Assembly (NCBI GenBank): GCA_050084985.1
Contig: JBITNC010000001.1
Coordinates: 158,720,001 to 158,784,000 of the forward strand
Direction: 5' to 3'
Source of the DNA: Nageia nagi
Taxonomy: Eukaryota; Pinophyta
Length of the DNA: 64,000 nucleotides
In this document: one piece after another, positions 46,640 to 58,467 of the stretch
Numbering within the stretch: position 1 is the stretch's first letter
Layout of the letters: every line of letters begins with the position of its first letter
Notes under the pieces: model-generated
The model's database searches: none
Seen by the model: the letters and a program-made list of their open reading frames with translations, nothing else
Told to the model about the DNA's origin: nothing
Translations under genes and position numbers: made by a program

Positions 46640-47183
46640 AGACCTTTGTAATTTGTAACCATCAAGGTAGAAGGACTTATGAATAATAGCAAAGTTGTGG
46701 CACTCATTAATGGAAGAGCCACTCAAAATTTCATAAATCAATAATTTTCAAAAAGAAGGGTTTCAAAATAAAATAATTCTCTAGAATTGATGTAGCAATT
46801 GGAAATGGTAGCACAGCTACTAGCCACAAGCTAGTGGAAAATTTCATAGTTAAGTTGGGAGATTATGCAGTCACTAGTGACTTCTATATTCTTCCCTGTG
46901 GAGGATTACCACACATAGTGCTTGGGGTACTTAGTATTTGTATACATTGGGAGACATAGTTTCCAACCACAAAATGATGGAAATGAAGTTTAAAATGCAT
47001 GAAAAAGAGGTAGTACTTTGTGTCATGAAGGATATAGAAGAAATAAGTACCAAGTTACATAGGATAGAAGTTGCTAAAAGAAGAAGGCACTTCTTGAAGA
47101 TTATTGGATCACTCAAGAATATGTTTTTGTAGTAGTGGATCTTTCAAATTGCTTAAGGACAAGTAATTTGGGAAGGGTGGACT
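46640..47183 (+). pseudogene. Gypsy-type aspartic protease pseudogene, copy 2
   Basis: It reads FVTIKVEGLMNNSKVVALIN, then GRATQNFI where families have DGGATHNFI, so the catalytic Asp has become Asn. Shifted frames follow with VAIGNGSTATSHKLVENF-like, KLGDYAVTSDFYILP, GGLPHIVLG and then VSNHKMMEMKFKMHEKEVV (46,950-47,015). The end reads ALLEDYWITQEYVF and LSNCLRTSNLGRVDL just before the 3' LTR. Polyprotein processing would have been its role; it is inactive. Confidence 0.78.
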
Positions 47184-48684
47184 TGTAATGTCCTCATTTT
47201 TTAGATGTTTTTCCCTTTTCATTATTAATAAAGAGGAACATTAATTTAGGAGTATTTTAGGCTATTTTTTTCTATAATTCATCCAAACTAATGTAAATTC
47301 CACTTAGAGACTTAATAAAGCTCTAATTATTTAATAAATGGCCCTTTTATTTATTTATTTATTTATATTTAGTTATTTACCAAAATAGCAATAAACATTG
47401 TATTTGTGATATCAAGGTAATCATACTTAAATGCAATATTAGTCTCATTAAATGAGGTATTTCATACTTTATCCTTAATGATTGTAATATTGATATTAAA
47501 TGTATATTTAGTAATTAGTGTTCCACTTTTGGAGGTAGAGCATCCCCCTAGGTGATTGCACTGACTACAAGATCATTTGGAGCTCCAAGTATGGACCTAG
47601 CACTTTGAACTAGGCATTATAAATCTTAAGGCAAGTAGATAGCCCTAACGCATGGATGTTGGGCATGGGATCATCCCAAGATCCCATGTTAGCCTTCCTA
47701 GGAACATGGATCGATGGAATTGATAACAAGGCACTCTGTTATCACCCCCTCTTGGACATTGGATTTCCTTTATATTGTATGTGATTTTACTTATCCCAAG
47801 GCTCCTCATATTAGATGTTAAATACATGAGCATACAGATCACATCTCTCCACTAGAAGATCATCCCAATGCAATACTAGAGGATGATCACCCTCACCTAT
47901 AAAAGGATAACTCATAACCATTATGAGATATGTTGAATTTGATTATAAACATTTTATATTGGATTGAGTGATGATTGTATCTAAGCAACTTATGGGGTGA
48001 CATGCATTTGAGTTATCGAGGGGAGAGGAGGCTACCTTTGAACTTACTCTATCCATCTTAAGAGGAATGTTGTTGTTTACATTATAGTTGTTGTAGAGGA
48101 AACCTAGTATTACCTCACTTCTTCTAGGATTGGTGAGGTTCTAGAGCCATCCCTATATAAGATAATCCTAGTACAAACTTTGTAGGTTGAAAAAATATTT
48201 TAATTGTGCTTTATCATTAATTTCAATACAATTACTTTCTATTATCAAAATATTACTATTTGTCTCTTTATTTTTGGATGCTGGATTTGGAAATATTATT
48301 TCATTATTGAATTGCTATTTATCCTTCCTATTTCTAATGTTGGTTTTTGAGTGTTATTTTCATTTTTGAATTCCTATTTCAATTCTCCAACTAGGATGTT
48401 AGGTTTGAGGAGCATTTTTGTATTGTTAAAGTATCATTTTACCTTTTGCTCAAGGAGTTGGAATACTAAAGATATTTGTTTGCATATATTTCATAATTAC
48501 TCATCATAGCTAGATGTTGGGGTTTGAAGGTATTTTCTATAAGTTTACCTCATATCTTTCATTCCTAGAAAGTTCTTGTATATTTGGTACATGTTTGAGC
48601 TTATTTTGGCAAGTTTGAAATCTAGAATCCAAATGTCCCTCTCCTAAGGCACATTTGAGGAGTGAGCCTAGAAATGGCTAATCA
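47184..48684 (+). repeat. 3' LTR of gypsy-like element, copy 2
   Basis: Starts TGTAATGTCCTC after the purine-rich GGGAAGGGTGGA and ends GGCTAATCA. 1,501 bases. It shares variants with the 3' LTR of copy 1. Confidence 0.87.
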
Positions 48685-48889
48685 AATAATACAAAATTCA
48701 ATTTTATATTAATAAATCCTTTTCGAGGCACCCAACAATGGCTTATCATATTCATCAAGTTTGTAATTTAGTAATAAGACCTCTTGGTACTAAGGGTACA
48801 ATATAATAGTAGGATGATGCTATTATTTGTACCACCATTTTTTTATGTAATTTGTTTAAGAAAAATATAAATTTTAGAAATATAATCTA

Positions 48890-49640
48890 TAATTAAGCAC
48901 TTAATTATGAGTTGGCCAAATTTTCAATGATACTCCAAGCATATCCTCTAAATTCCACACTTCAAGCTCATGTTATATTTACCATGAATTAAAAACTATT
49001 GATCATTATAAATCCATGGGAGATCAAATTTAAGCTTATTTTCAATAGCTCAAAGTGGGTGATAGAGTCTCCAATAAATTGTTTCAATGACTTTGGCTAC
49101 CATATCAAACTATCCAATTAAAATTTTTCCATGGAGGGGTCAAGCTTAGATATATGCTTGACATAGAAAATGCTCTTGTAAGGCACTGCACAAAGATGTT
49201 TATTGTATATGTTATCACACATGAGAGAGAGGAATATTTAGCCTCTTGTATTATGTTTTTCCTTGATAGAGTTTTAATTTTTCAAGGAGAGAGGAATGAT
49301 AATCCTCTTTCCTTGGGTGACCTTGCAGAGAATCTTTCTCATATGAAAAATGAAATTAAGTCCCCACACTTGGAAATATTACCCTATAACTTCTATAAAG
49401 AATTATAGGATATGGCTGAGCTCCTTTCGTACAATGTTTATTAAAAAGAATTTATCAAAGTATATTTGATCCCTATTATTAATAAATGTAATATAAAGTT
49501 CAATATAAACCAAAAGGATCTCAAATTGATTAATAATTAGAGGTCCATTCCTCTATTGTATATGAGCTAAAAAATTATCATAAAAATGTCCTTTTAAATT
49601 TTTATAGCCCTCTTAAATTTGATTGTGCATCCAAAATAAA
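48890..49640 (+). pseudogene. L1-type LINE ORF2 remnant, copy 2
   Basis: Same piece as 10,470-11,230. An 84-codon open stretch (49,154-49,408) reads MLDIENALVRHCTKMFIV, THEREEYLASCIMFFLDRVL, then NPLSLGDLAENLSHMKN and LEILPYNFYKEL, which in L1 elements is the linker leading into reverse transcriptase. The INQKDLKLINN segment follows near 49,505. It is truncated at about the same place as copy 1, before the catalytic residues. Confidence 0.72.
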
Positions 49641-50029
49641 TAGTTTTTAAAATTATTAAAAAAATATATATGCAGAATTTGCATACAATTCTTCACAAGT
49701 TAAAAACAAAATAAAAAATGATAAGTTTAGGTCAAATTATGCTTGCTAAACATAAGCATTTTTTAAAACAACAATCAGGGCCAATAAAAAATTAATAATA
49801 AAAATAATATTCATGAAACAATTACAAAAAATATCTTGCACAATCTTAAGTATATTAGGTATCTTTACACAAAAGGATTTAAAATAATATTTTAATTTAG
49901 GTCCCATTATGCTTGTCAGACATGATGGAGTATGGTCCTGAAATCGTATTTTTTAAACAATGGCCTTTGCATTTGTTTAATAACCTCTTATTTTTTTAGA
50001 ATGATGAAAACAATATATATGTGCATAAT

Positions 50030-51690
50030 TTGCATACAATTTACATTTTCATGAACTACAATGATTTTAGAATATGCAAAAAATGGATTTTCTATAAAAG
50101 GCCCTAACATAAGTATGCAAAATATAAAAGAATACACACTACCTAAGAATTTTTTGAAACATGAATAATTAAAAGATAGTTTCATCAACTTCAAATATTA
50201 TAGGATATGTTAAAAAAATAATTTTTCTAAAAAAGGCCCTAAGACAAGGGAGGGTGTAAGAAGTTGGGTCCACTTTAAGGCCAAAAAGTGAAGTGTTTTC
50301 CTTGATTTTCAAGTTTGGGTATGATTGATAGCAAAATTTGAAGTACTTAGACATGGAGTCATGAAAAATTATCATTGGGATGAAAAAGTATTTCTTAGAG
50401 TCTAGTTTTCAAATATATAATTTATTCCAATACCCAGATCATATAATTTAAAATTTGAACCACTATGTAAAAAAAATGGACCATACCATGCACCTATTCG
50501 TCTAGCATAATTTGATTAAAATCAAGGTATTTTTTAAAATCCTTTTAAGAAAAGATACCTAATATATTGGATCTTATCCTTGATATTTTTCCATAGTTTT
50601 TTCTTAAATATTTTTTTAATTAATTTTGCATTAGGTATGTTTGTGGTTTTGAAAAGTGTTCATGTCTGTCTTGCATAATTTGATCTAAACTTAATATTTT
50701 TTCAAATTATCTTTATTATTATTGAGAATTATATGAAGCTTGTCCCTATATAATTTTTTTCTCATAACTCTAAAAAAAAACTTATTAAGAAAATATGAGA
50801 CCCTCATATTTCAAGTATATGGACTATGTTTACTAAAAAATAATTGAAAATATATAATTGTATCCAATTGTAAAAAAAATTACATATTTGAAATCTACGC
50901 TCTTTAATCTATAATGAGTTTTAATATCATAAAAAAATTCTACAAAAAAACTCCATCAAACATATGCTTAAAGTTGAGATTTTTAATTAAAATTACCATG
51001 AACACATACTTGCAGGTCCAAGGCTAAGTGTTGGGTCACCAAGCCTTTTTTGAGCCTAAAATTGATGCAAAATTAGGGATTCAAATATCAAGATCTTGAT
51101 ATCTTGATTTAAAATCAAGATCCTAATATTTATTAGGATTGTGAACTTAAATTGAGATACCAATTTTTCCAACATTACATTTTAACTTCATTCATTTTCC
51201 CCCACTTTGCCTTTAAATGGAATCAACTTCTTACTTTCACCCACAAGCATGGAAAATGTGGAAGAATACACAAGGTATTGGATTTATTTAATAAGATGCA
51301 TGATGCAAAGAAAGTTTCATGTATTGTAATGATTGCAAGATAATACACAAGGCTTGAGAATTATTCAACAATATGCATAATGCAAACATAGTATTATGGA
51401 CTACAATGTTTTCAAGATATGTAAAAAAAAGATTTTCTAGAAAAATACTCTAAGACATGTATGAGAAATGTGGAAGAATATACAAGGTCCAAGAATTATT
51501 TGATAAGATTGATGTATGATGCAAATACAATTTTATGATCTATAATTATGCAAACAAAATTTCATGATTTTCTAAAAAAATGCCTTGAGAGACTATTATT
51601 TGATATCCAATTATTAGCTATTAAGCCCTAATAGACATGTATTTTGTAAAATGCAAAAAATTACAGGGCATAATAATTATTCGGAAACAC
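50030..51690 (+). pseudogene. Tandem PPR-motif array, decayed, copy 2 (interrupted)
   Basis: PPR-like units lie at 50,030-50,247 and 51,243-51,640, split by the 995-base element. The clearest reads HGKCGRIHKVLDLFNKMHDA then KKVSCIVMIAR (51,232-51,343), which fits the S motif of plant PLS-class PPR proteins (KCGRIHDARKLFDKMPxxNVVSWTAMI). Later units decay through stops. PPR proteins bind organellar RNA; this array cannot be translated. Confidence 0.65.
50248..51242. mobile_element. Non-autonomous DNA element with ~40 bp terminal inverted repeats
   Basis: It interrupts a PPR unit of copy 2; copy 1 is continuous at this place. The left end is GGGAGGGTGTAAGAAGTTGG and the right end, reversed, is GGGTGAAAGTAAGAAGTTGA. 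Similarity continues through TCCA(C/T)TT(T/A)AAGGC. ACAA flanks both sides (50,244-50,247 and 51,243-51,246), giving a likely 4-base (possibly 5-base, ACAAG) target duplication. No transposase is encoded in its 995 bases. The superfamily is not clear from ends and duplication size. Confidence 0.75.
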
Positions 51691-51713
51691 TATATATATA
51701 TATATATATATAT
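51691..51713. repeat. (TA)n microsatellite
   Basis: About 23 bases of alternating TA. The corresponding place in copy 1 (about 12,448) has no such tract, so it expanded after duplication. Confidence 0.85.
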
Positions 51714-52814
51714 GTAAAACAATACCTAGTACACTTATGCATTTGTACAAATTACCTCTCCTCTCTTCTCCTTTCCTCTCTTATCCTCTACCCACTCACT
51801 TCTATAATCTCAACAAACTCAAAATTCCCAATAGGATTGTCAATTTTTTACATGTTTGCTACAATAGTCACATTAGGTTTTGGGCTCCATGTTTGGACAT
51901 GTATGACTATGCAATATAGATGGAACATAAACACAAATATAAGTATGAAAAAATTTAAATATGCTCTATAATTATTCTCAAATTATCAATAATACTCATA
52001 TGATTAAGAATTAGTAATTATACAATTATGTTCAAATGATTCAAATATGCTCTACAATTTCAATTATGCTCAAATGATTCAAATTCACTCTACAATTTCA
52101 ATTATTCATAAATGATTTAAATATGATCTATAATTATACTACATGTTATTAACTTATTTTTAAAAATATTTTCATATAGGCCAAGCAATGAAGTAGCTTG
52201 CAATATGTTCCATTATTTTCATCTCATGATTCTATCTATACAACACAACACCTCCTTTGGTTTAATGATAGTCTAATTGTACAAGCATGAAAAAGGCAAT
52301 TTGTCACTTTTTTAGGTTGCATTTATGAACATAAAGATTATGTAATGAATACAAAATATGAACACAAAGATAAGTATATTAAGATTCAAACATTCTTTAT
52401 AGTTATACCAAAATGATAATTAATATCCTTATGATAAAAAATTACTAAATTATTCTTTCAAATATACTATATATGTTCAATTATGTTCAAACTACTAATG
52501 CAACATATTATTTACAAGCAACAACTAGACACATCCACATGTAAAGTTAAAATATGTTCTATAGTTTCATTTATGCTCAAATGACTCAAATATCCTCTAC
52601 AATAATCCTACCACAACATTTGATTTTCAAGCACCAAGTAAACATGTATGCAAAATATGGAAGATGCATGTGGCATAAATAATTTCATTCAATAGCATCC
52701 AAATAATCTCTACAATTATTCTAAAATGATTAAAATACACTCTACAATACTTCTATGACATGACATAATTTATAAAAAATAAAGATCCTATCATAATTTA
52801 TAAAAAAATTAAAT

Positions 52815-52868
52815 TTTTGCTATAGGCTAGGCAATGAAGGTACCCTAGCATCCCCAATTTTTTTAATT

Positions 52869-52899
<31 letters not shown>

Positions 52900-55205
52900 C
52901 AAATTTTTCTCCCCATTACATGATAACAACATATTAAATTTCTAAAAACCTTTTTCCAAATTTTCATGATGTACCCCTCATCACTAGGATTTTCACTAAA
53001 CATTGTATCTTTACTAATTATGATATGATCCCTCATCAATATGCATTTCTTTATATAAAATTTTTAATTTGGTATCTCTTACAACCCCTACAAGAAAAAT
53101 TAATAGCTCTAACAAATTTACTACATAGAAAACAATACAAACTAATTCCACTATTTTAAATTTGAAATAATAATCATAATGTATTTGATGACTCTAGGTT
53201 AGTAGGTATTGACCAACATTTTGTTCTTGTAGGAATAACTTATTTTTCTATTGTAGATTATGGTTTACAATGAAGAAACATAATAATTATAAATCTACTA
53301 ATACTATTCTGCAAATAACTTATCAATATTATTAGGTTAATATGAAGAAAGTATGCATTTGATGTGAGTAAGAAGTAATCCTTAAGATCTGGTGCAATGT
53401 GTAAAGGATTGGATCAAATCTGGGATGAAGTCATATGGATATCCAATGACCTGAATCTATGCTTGACATGATTCATATATTTCACCCTAGATCAAAAAGA
53501 GTAGAAATATGGATGCTATAATTATATTCCTTGCATTTTATGCATGCAATAGTTTTTATAGTATAAAAGTATATAACAAATATAGTAAGTAACATAAGCT
53601 CAGAGCATAATGGATTCTTAGATAGGTGACATCAAGAGACAATTTTAGTGTAGTATGATGTATGGACAACAACCTATCAAAGAGATACGATAGGAAATAT
53701 CAACCTACAACTCCCCCAATAACCTGCAAGGATATAGAAAGGAGTGAAACTTGAACTTTAGCAATAGAATATTAAATTTGTAATATCAAGATATTTCTAG
53801 ATATAAAGCATGGCTAATGATATTGTATTGAACTTAGCACATGATATTGCATTGTAATAACATATTAGTCTTTATTCTTGTAACATTACTATCTATTATT
53901 TTGATATGACTTAATGTGGTTTATTAATTAATGATAAATTATTTTTAGATATCTATATTTTGCCCCTATTTGGACATGTAACAAAAAAATAATGAAATTG
54001 CATAATCCAAAGAAGAATAGAAAAGTATAAAAAAATTCAATAGTAAAGACTACTTCCCTAATATATTTCTATACATGAGTATGATATCTTCCTAGCCCCT
54101 TTTGGTCTTGATTGCCCTAATTATCCTATGGTGGGGGAATCAAGATAAAACTACATCTCTTTGCTTTAAATATTGATGATACCTTTGGTTCTACTCTCTA
54201 ATTTGGGTGAAGATGATCTATAGGAATAAAAAATATAATACATGTATAGATTACATATTTTAAAAGAATAATCAAAATAGAAGTAAATAATAAATCAATA
54301 TAATATGTTAATTTTAAACCATCACCATTATGACCAATAGTTTATTTATTTCCCCAAATCATGTGATATTGATTATGCCCCAAAGCTTTGGATTTTAAAT
54401 CATGATCATAGAAGAGTTTATAACATTTAAATTTTGAAAGAATTGAACTCATGGGAGTTCCATGGTGTTTTTGAAAAATATTGTAACTAGAATATTTATT
54501 GCATTCATAAGATAAATGTAAGTAAAATCGATAGAAAACATGAAATAAATGCTAAATTTTTGAAATATAAAGTGGCCTTACTTTCGAGGTACCTAATTTT
54601 TGATATATAAATTTATCTAAATGGTGTGAACACCTTAGATGTAGAGTTAGCATGATGTGAATGCCCTTAATTTCATAAACTTTTTAAAACTAATATTTTT
54701 GTAATCTTGTTAGCAATAATATTCTTGATAATAATTTGGTCTTAGATATAAAATTTGATATTTTCATTTTCATATGCTTATCAAGTAATAATCTTGTCAA
54801 AATATCATAGAAATTTATACTAGAGGTATGGCCTGAATGTCCCTTACCATTTATGAGCCACTACATGGATGAATATAGTAGAAATTATCTTTTTTTAAAT
54901 GATGAATACCTTGTAATATAATTTAAAGTGCATTAAAACATTGAAAGATGAAATTATAAGTGTAAATTCTTAAACTCAAAGAAGGAACAATGTTGCCCTT
55001 GGTTTTGGAAGAAAAGTAATTTTATATACCATAAAAGATAAAAATGTAAATCATTTTACCTACAGATGCTAATTACCTACTCTATGAACATAACACTTAC
55101 CTTTCTTGTTTGGTGATCCTGGAGCTGAGTTTACATGATCTAATCAGGTGATTTCCTCTATATATTTATTGATTATCGATATTTTAAGTTGCTTGATTTA
55201 TGATT
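52815..55205. other. Stretch without a gene up to the gap
   Basis: It includes a (TA)n tract at 52,873-52,900 and the end of block copy 2 (53,590-53,965). No coding sequence or RNA gene is recognised. 52,815-53,590 does not match copy 1. Confidence 0.5.
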
Positions 55206-55305
55206 NNNNNNNNNNNNNNNNNNNNNNNNNNNNNNNNNNNNNNNNNNNNNNNNNNNNNNNNNNNNNNNNNNNNNNNNNNNNNNNNNNNNNNNNNNNNNNN
55301 NNNNN
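55206..55305. other. Assembly gap (100 N)
   Basis: Exactly 100 unknown bases, the usual placeholder for a gap of unknown size. Order and distance across it are not certain. Confidence 0.99.
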
Positions 55306-55724
55306 ATAAAATTGAATTTTGATGAGGCATGTTATCAAATAATTTATTGATAGAATCAATATACCTCTGTTATATACTACACTTTAATTTCAAAGAAGAT
55401 ACATAATTAACTAGTTAACTATATGGATTCAAAGAGAGCTAAACATAAAATCATACATAAGAATTTTAAAGATTGAGTTTTAATAAGCATCATGATAGTG
55501 GTGGAGGTATAAACATAGATTTTTGGCCAAAAAATCAACAATCATGTATAATGATTCATCTTATGAATAATACATTAAGATTCATGCATATTGTTAAGGT
55601 ATTTCCAGCTCTCATCCACTAGACTTGCATGGCTGCATGCAAGTATAATACATACAAAGGTTATGTTGTTAGGCTTGGTTCCTTTATGCTTCACAAATCA
55701 AAGAGTTTAAGGGCATCCTTGTCA
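55306..55724. other. Stretch without a gene after the gap
   Basis: AT-rich; nothing recognised. Confidence 0.5.
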
Positions 55725-56140
55725 TAACTATGAATTGGATATCCTCTAATCATTGCATTCCATGAAACTATGTCTAGATATGCATCTTATTAAATAATTT
55801 GTGATCTTGTGTATTATTCCACATTTTACATACATGGCTATTAGAGGAATCAAAAACATAATATTCAATGAAAAATATCTTCAACTATTTTTTAATGGAT
55901 GTACGTATCTTCTTTAGGAGATCCATGGTGGAAAATACTAGAAGAATGTTGGCAAAGGTTTTAGAGTTTAGCTCTACATCTAATAAATTTATTTCTAAAA
56001 GTTTGTAGAACCAATTTTAGAAATCCCATTTTATACATATCATATGATCATTACAATCCATGGAAGTTTATTTGCATCATGCATAGTTGTAATATTCATG
56101 GAAATTTAAGGGTGGATCATCATTAATCCTTCCCACCTAC
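55725..56140 (+). repeat. Dispersed repeat, unit without copia at its edge
   Basis: It matches 25,536-25,960 and the start of 62,261-62,406. Upstream of it there is no copia LTR end; instead CATAAC precedes TATGAATTGG. It may represent the uninterrupted target sequence. Confidence 0.65.
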
Positions 56141-56189
56141 AAAATCTCTCATGCCCACATAATCTTTTCACTCCATGCCCTTTTTAGTG

Positions 56190-57338
56190 AGGTTTAGCTT
56201 TAGCACAGCAATGTTATCAGGAAAGACCCGAAGATGTTGCTTCCATGTCTCTGTCTCTAATTTCTTTAAAGAAGATTTCAAGATACATCATTTTCAAATA
56301 AATAAATGTTGACTACTTAATTTAATAAATAATTTTTTTGATCTTAATCTAAATTTAAGAATTAAAAATGTAGCATGTGTGACAGACTTCAAATTAATAT
56401 TGTAGATAATATGAGTTGCAAAAGTTTCTTGTGAGGAGAGTGTATATCTTTAAGTAAATAAAGAGAAATTTCACATAATATAAAAATATTCAAGATAAAA
56501 ATAAAAATAAAAAAAACAATACTTAAATACATGAATATATATGAAATATGAATATATATATATATATATATATATAATTTAAATTAAATTTAAAAATAAA
56601 ATGTATAACAAATTATTTAATACATTTTCATATACACAATTCATAAAAATACGCTTATAGTTTAATAGAAGTTTTATTGATTTAAATAATTTCACCAAAG
56701 GTATTTTTTTAAATAGTTTAACTATTTTTCATGTATTTTACAATTTAATATAAAGATATCCTTATAATTTTATGTAATATCAAAAATAACCTTGTAATTT
56801 TATAGTTTAATAGAAATTATCTTTATTCCATATTTAGTTGTGTATTTATTTATTTATTTTTATTTCTAAATATATTTTATATATTTCAAAAAATGTAAGG
56901 GTATTTTTGATATTATATGAAATTATAGGGGTATTTTAGATATTTTCTCTAAAATAAATAGTCAACTATGGTTTAAAGTTTGTAAGTTATTATGGACATT
57001 GATGTTATTGGATTTGATAATATATCTTAATTATTGGTTTTTGGGTGTATGGTATTTAGTCAATAATACTATAATATTATTTTTTTCAAATTTATTTCAG
57101 ATGATAAAGATTTTTTATATAAGTAGAATGCAAAGTTTTTCGAGAGGGTGGGTTGTGAGATGTGGGTTTATTGAAGCTATCATGATTGATAAAGATATCT
57201 CATCATGTTCAAGTTGTCACAAATACTTCATTAATGGATGATATCATATGGTAAATATTTGATGATCAAGTAGATTGTATTGTTATATAATCGAAAGTTT
57301 ATAGATACCAAGAATTATATGAGTTCAGGCATTAGTTT
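56190..57338 (+). repeat. Direct repeat shared with 37,170-37,980
   Basis: See the partner. This copy carries a 489-base insertion and abuts copia B at its right edge. Confidence 0.8.
56462..56950. mobile_element. 489-base MITE-like insertion
   Basis: Absent from the partner sequence at 37,460. The outermost seven bases, AGAGAAA, are inverted at the two ends. A subterminal word AATTTCACATAATATAAAAA near the left end is mirrored by AATTTCATATAATATCAAAA near the right end. Flanks are A-rich (TAAATAA and AAAATAAA), so a target duplication cannot be defined. No coding sequence. It contains a (TA)n tract at 56,552-56,576. Confidence 0.55.
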
Positions 57339-57359
57339 GCACATAATGATACAATGTCA

Positions 57360-58170
57360 TTGGTTGTGGCACAAGAGATTAGGTCACATTAATTTTGATA
57401 ATATTGCAAAGATTAGCTCAAAATAGGTTGTAAGAGATATGCTAAATTTTTCAAAACTGTATAAAAGTATATGCAACTTCTTTCAAAAAGGTAAGCATAC
57501 TTGATATTCCTTTAAAACCAAAGAGTACAACACTAGTAAGCCTTTTAAAGAACTTGTTCATATTGATCTATGTTGACCAACCAGAACATAGAGCATTAAT
57601 GTTCATAGATATTTCATGATATGTCTTGATAATTACACTAGAATGACTTGGTTAATTTTCTTAAACATAAGTTAGAAGCTCTTGATATGTTCAAGTGTTT
57701 CAAAAGCTTAATTGAAAACCAAATTGGCAAAAGGAATCAAATCTTAAGATCATATAGAGGAAGAGAGTTTATCCTAGAGGAGTTTTGTTTAATATTATGA
57801 AAAGCATGGTATTAGAATATAGTTCTTAGCTCCAAAAGCACATCAACAAAATGGTGTGGTAGAAAAGGAAAATATAACAGTGCAAGAAATGGCCAGAATT
57901 ATATTAGTAGAGGGTAAACTTGCTGATCATTTTTGGAAGGAGGTAGTGAATTTAGTAGTTTGAAAATAATATATTGTATGAGCTTTGTTTTGAAAGGAAT
58001 GCTACTATTAAACACTTCAATATTATTGGTATTAAATGCTATATTAAAAGGATTGAAGATGATATTGGAAAGTTTTAAGATACAGAAGATGAAGGTATCT
58101 TTCTTGTCTACCCATAAAAATGAAAGGCTTATAGATACTATAACAAAAGGCTTAGAAAAATAGTTGAAAT
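57360..58170 (+). pseudogene. Copia gag-pre-integrase and integrase remnant B
   Basis: LWHKRLGHINFDNIAKISSK at 57,364 is the pre-integrase zinc-finger region (His of the HHCC finger visible). Then KPFKELVHIDL near 57,550, where the first catalytic Asp lies, DNYTRMTWLIFLKHK near 57,630, RSYRGREFILEEF near 57,750 (the usual S-D-R-G-G-E-F has lost its Asp to Tyr), and in another frame APKAHQQNGVVEKEN near 57,833, where the QNGV(V/A)ER word stands. Frames change at least three times, and stops occur near 57,425, 57,575 and 57,800. Integrase would insert the element's DNA into the chromosome; this copy cannot. Confidence 0.85.
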
Positions 58171-58467
58171 TGTTGATCTAAAAGTAGATGAAGGTATAAA
58201 CTTATTAGCTAGCAATCAAGATAATTGCCCCACTTATGAGGAAATGATTAAAGGAAATGAACATGAAGAACCAAAAGAAGAACAATCACAACTAGCCATT
58301 CCCTCTACTCTAGTCACTCCAAAGACACCTTCAGGCTATATGCAAATTAATATCCTAAAGAGGATATTATAGGAGATCTTAGAATAGGTTTTCAAACTAG
58401 AAGAAGAATTGCATAAGAACAAGAGCATACATATTATTCTTTAGTATCTCACATTGAACCAAAAACT

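Larger units (their letters stand above)
44021..48684 (+). mobile_element. Ty3/gypsy-like LTR retrotransposon, gag-protease only, copy 2
   Basis: Same structure and insertion site as 3,611-10,280: 5' LTR 44,021-45,532, primer site 45,536, gag 45,893-46,360, protease 46,640-47,183, 3' LTR 47,184-48,684. The leader is only about 350 bases. Here too the protease frame runs into the 3' LTR with no pol genes. Since both copies share this, the lack of pol was already present before the block duplicated. Confidence 0.85.
40414..53965 (+). repeat. Composite duplicated block, copy 2
   Basis: Direct copy of 1-14,880. It is shorter in the gypsy-like leader (about 2 kb missing) and near 49,640 (about 110 bases missing), and longer by a 995-base inverted-repeat element at 50,248-51,242. 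The end segment 53,590-53,965 matches 14,520-14,880. Confidence 0.85.
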
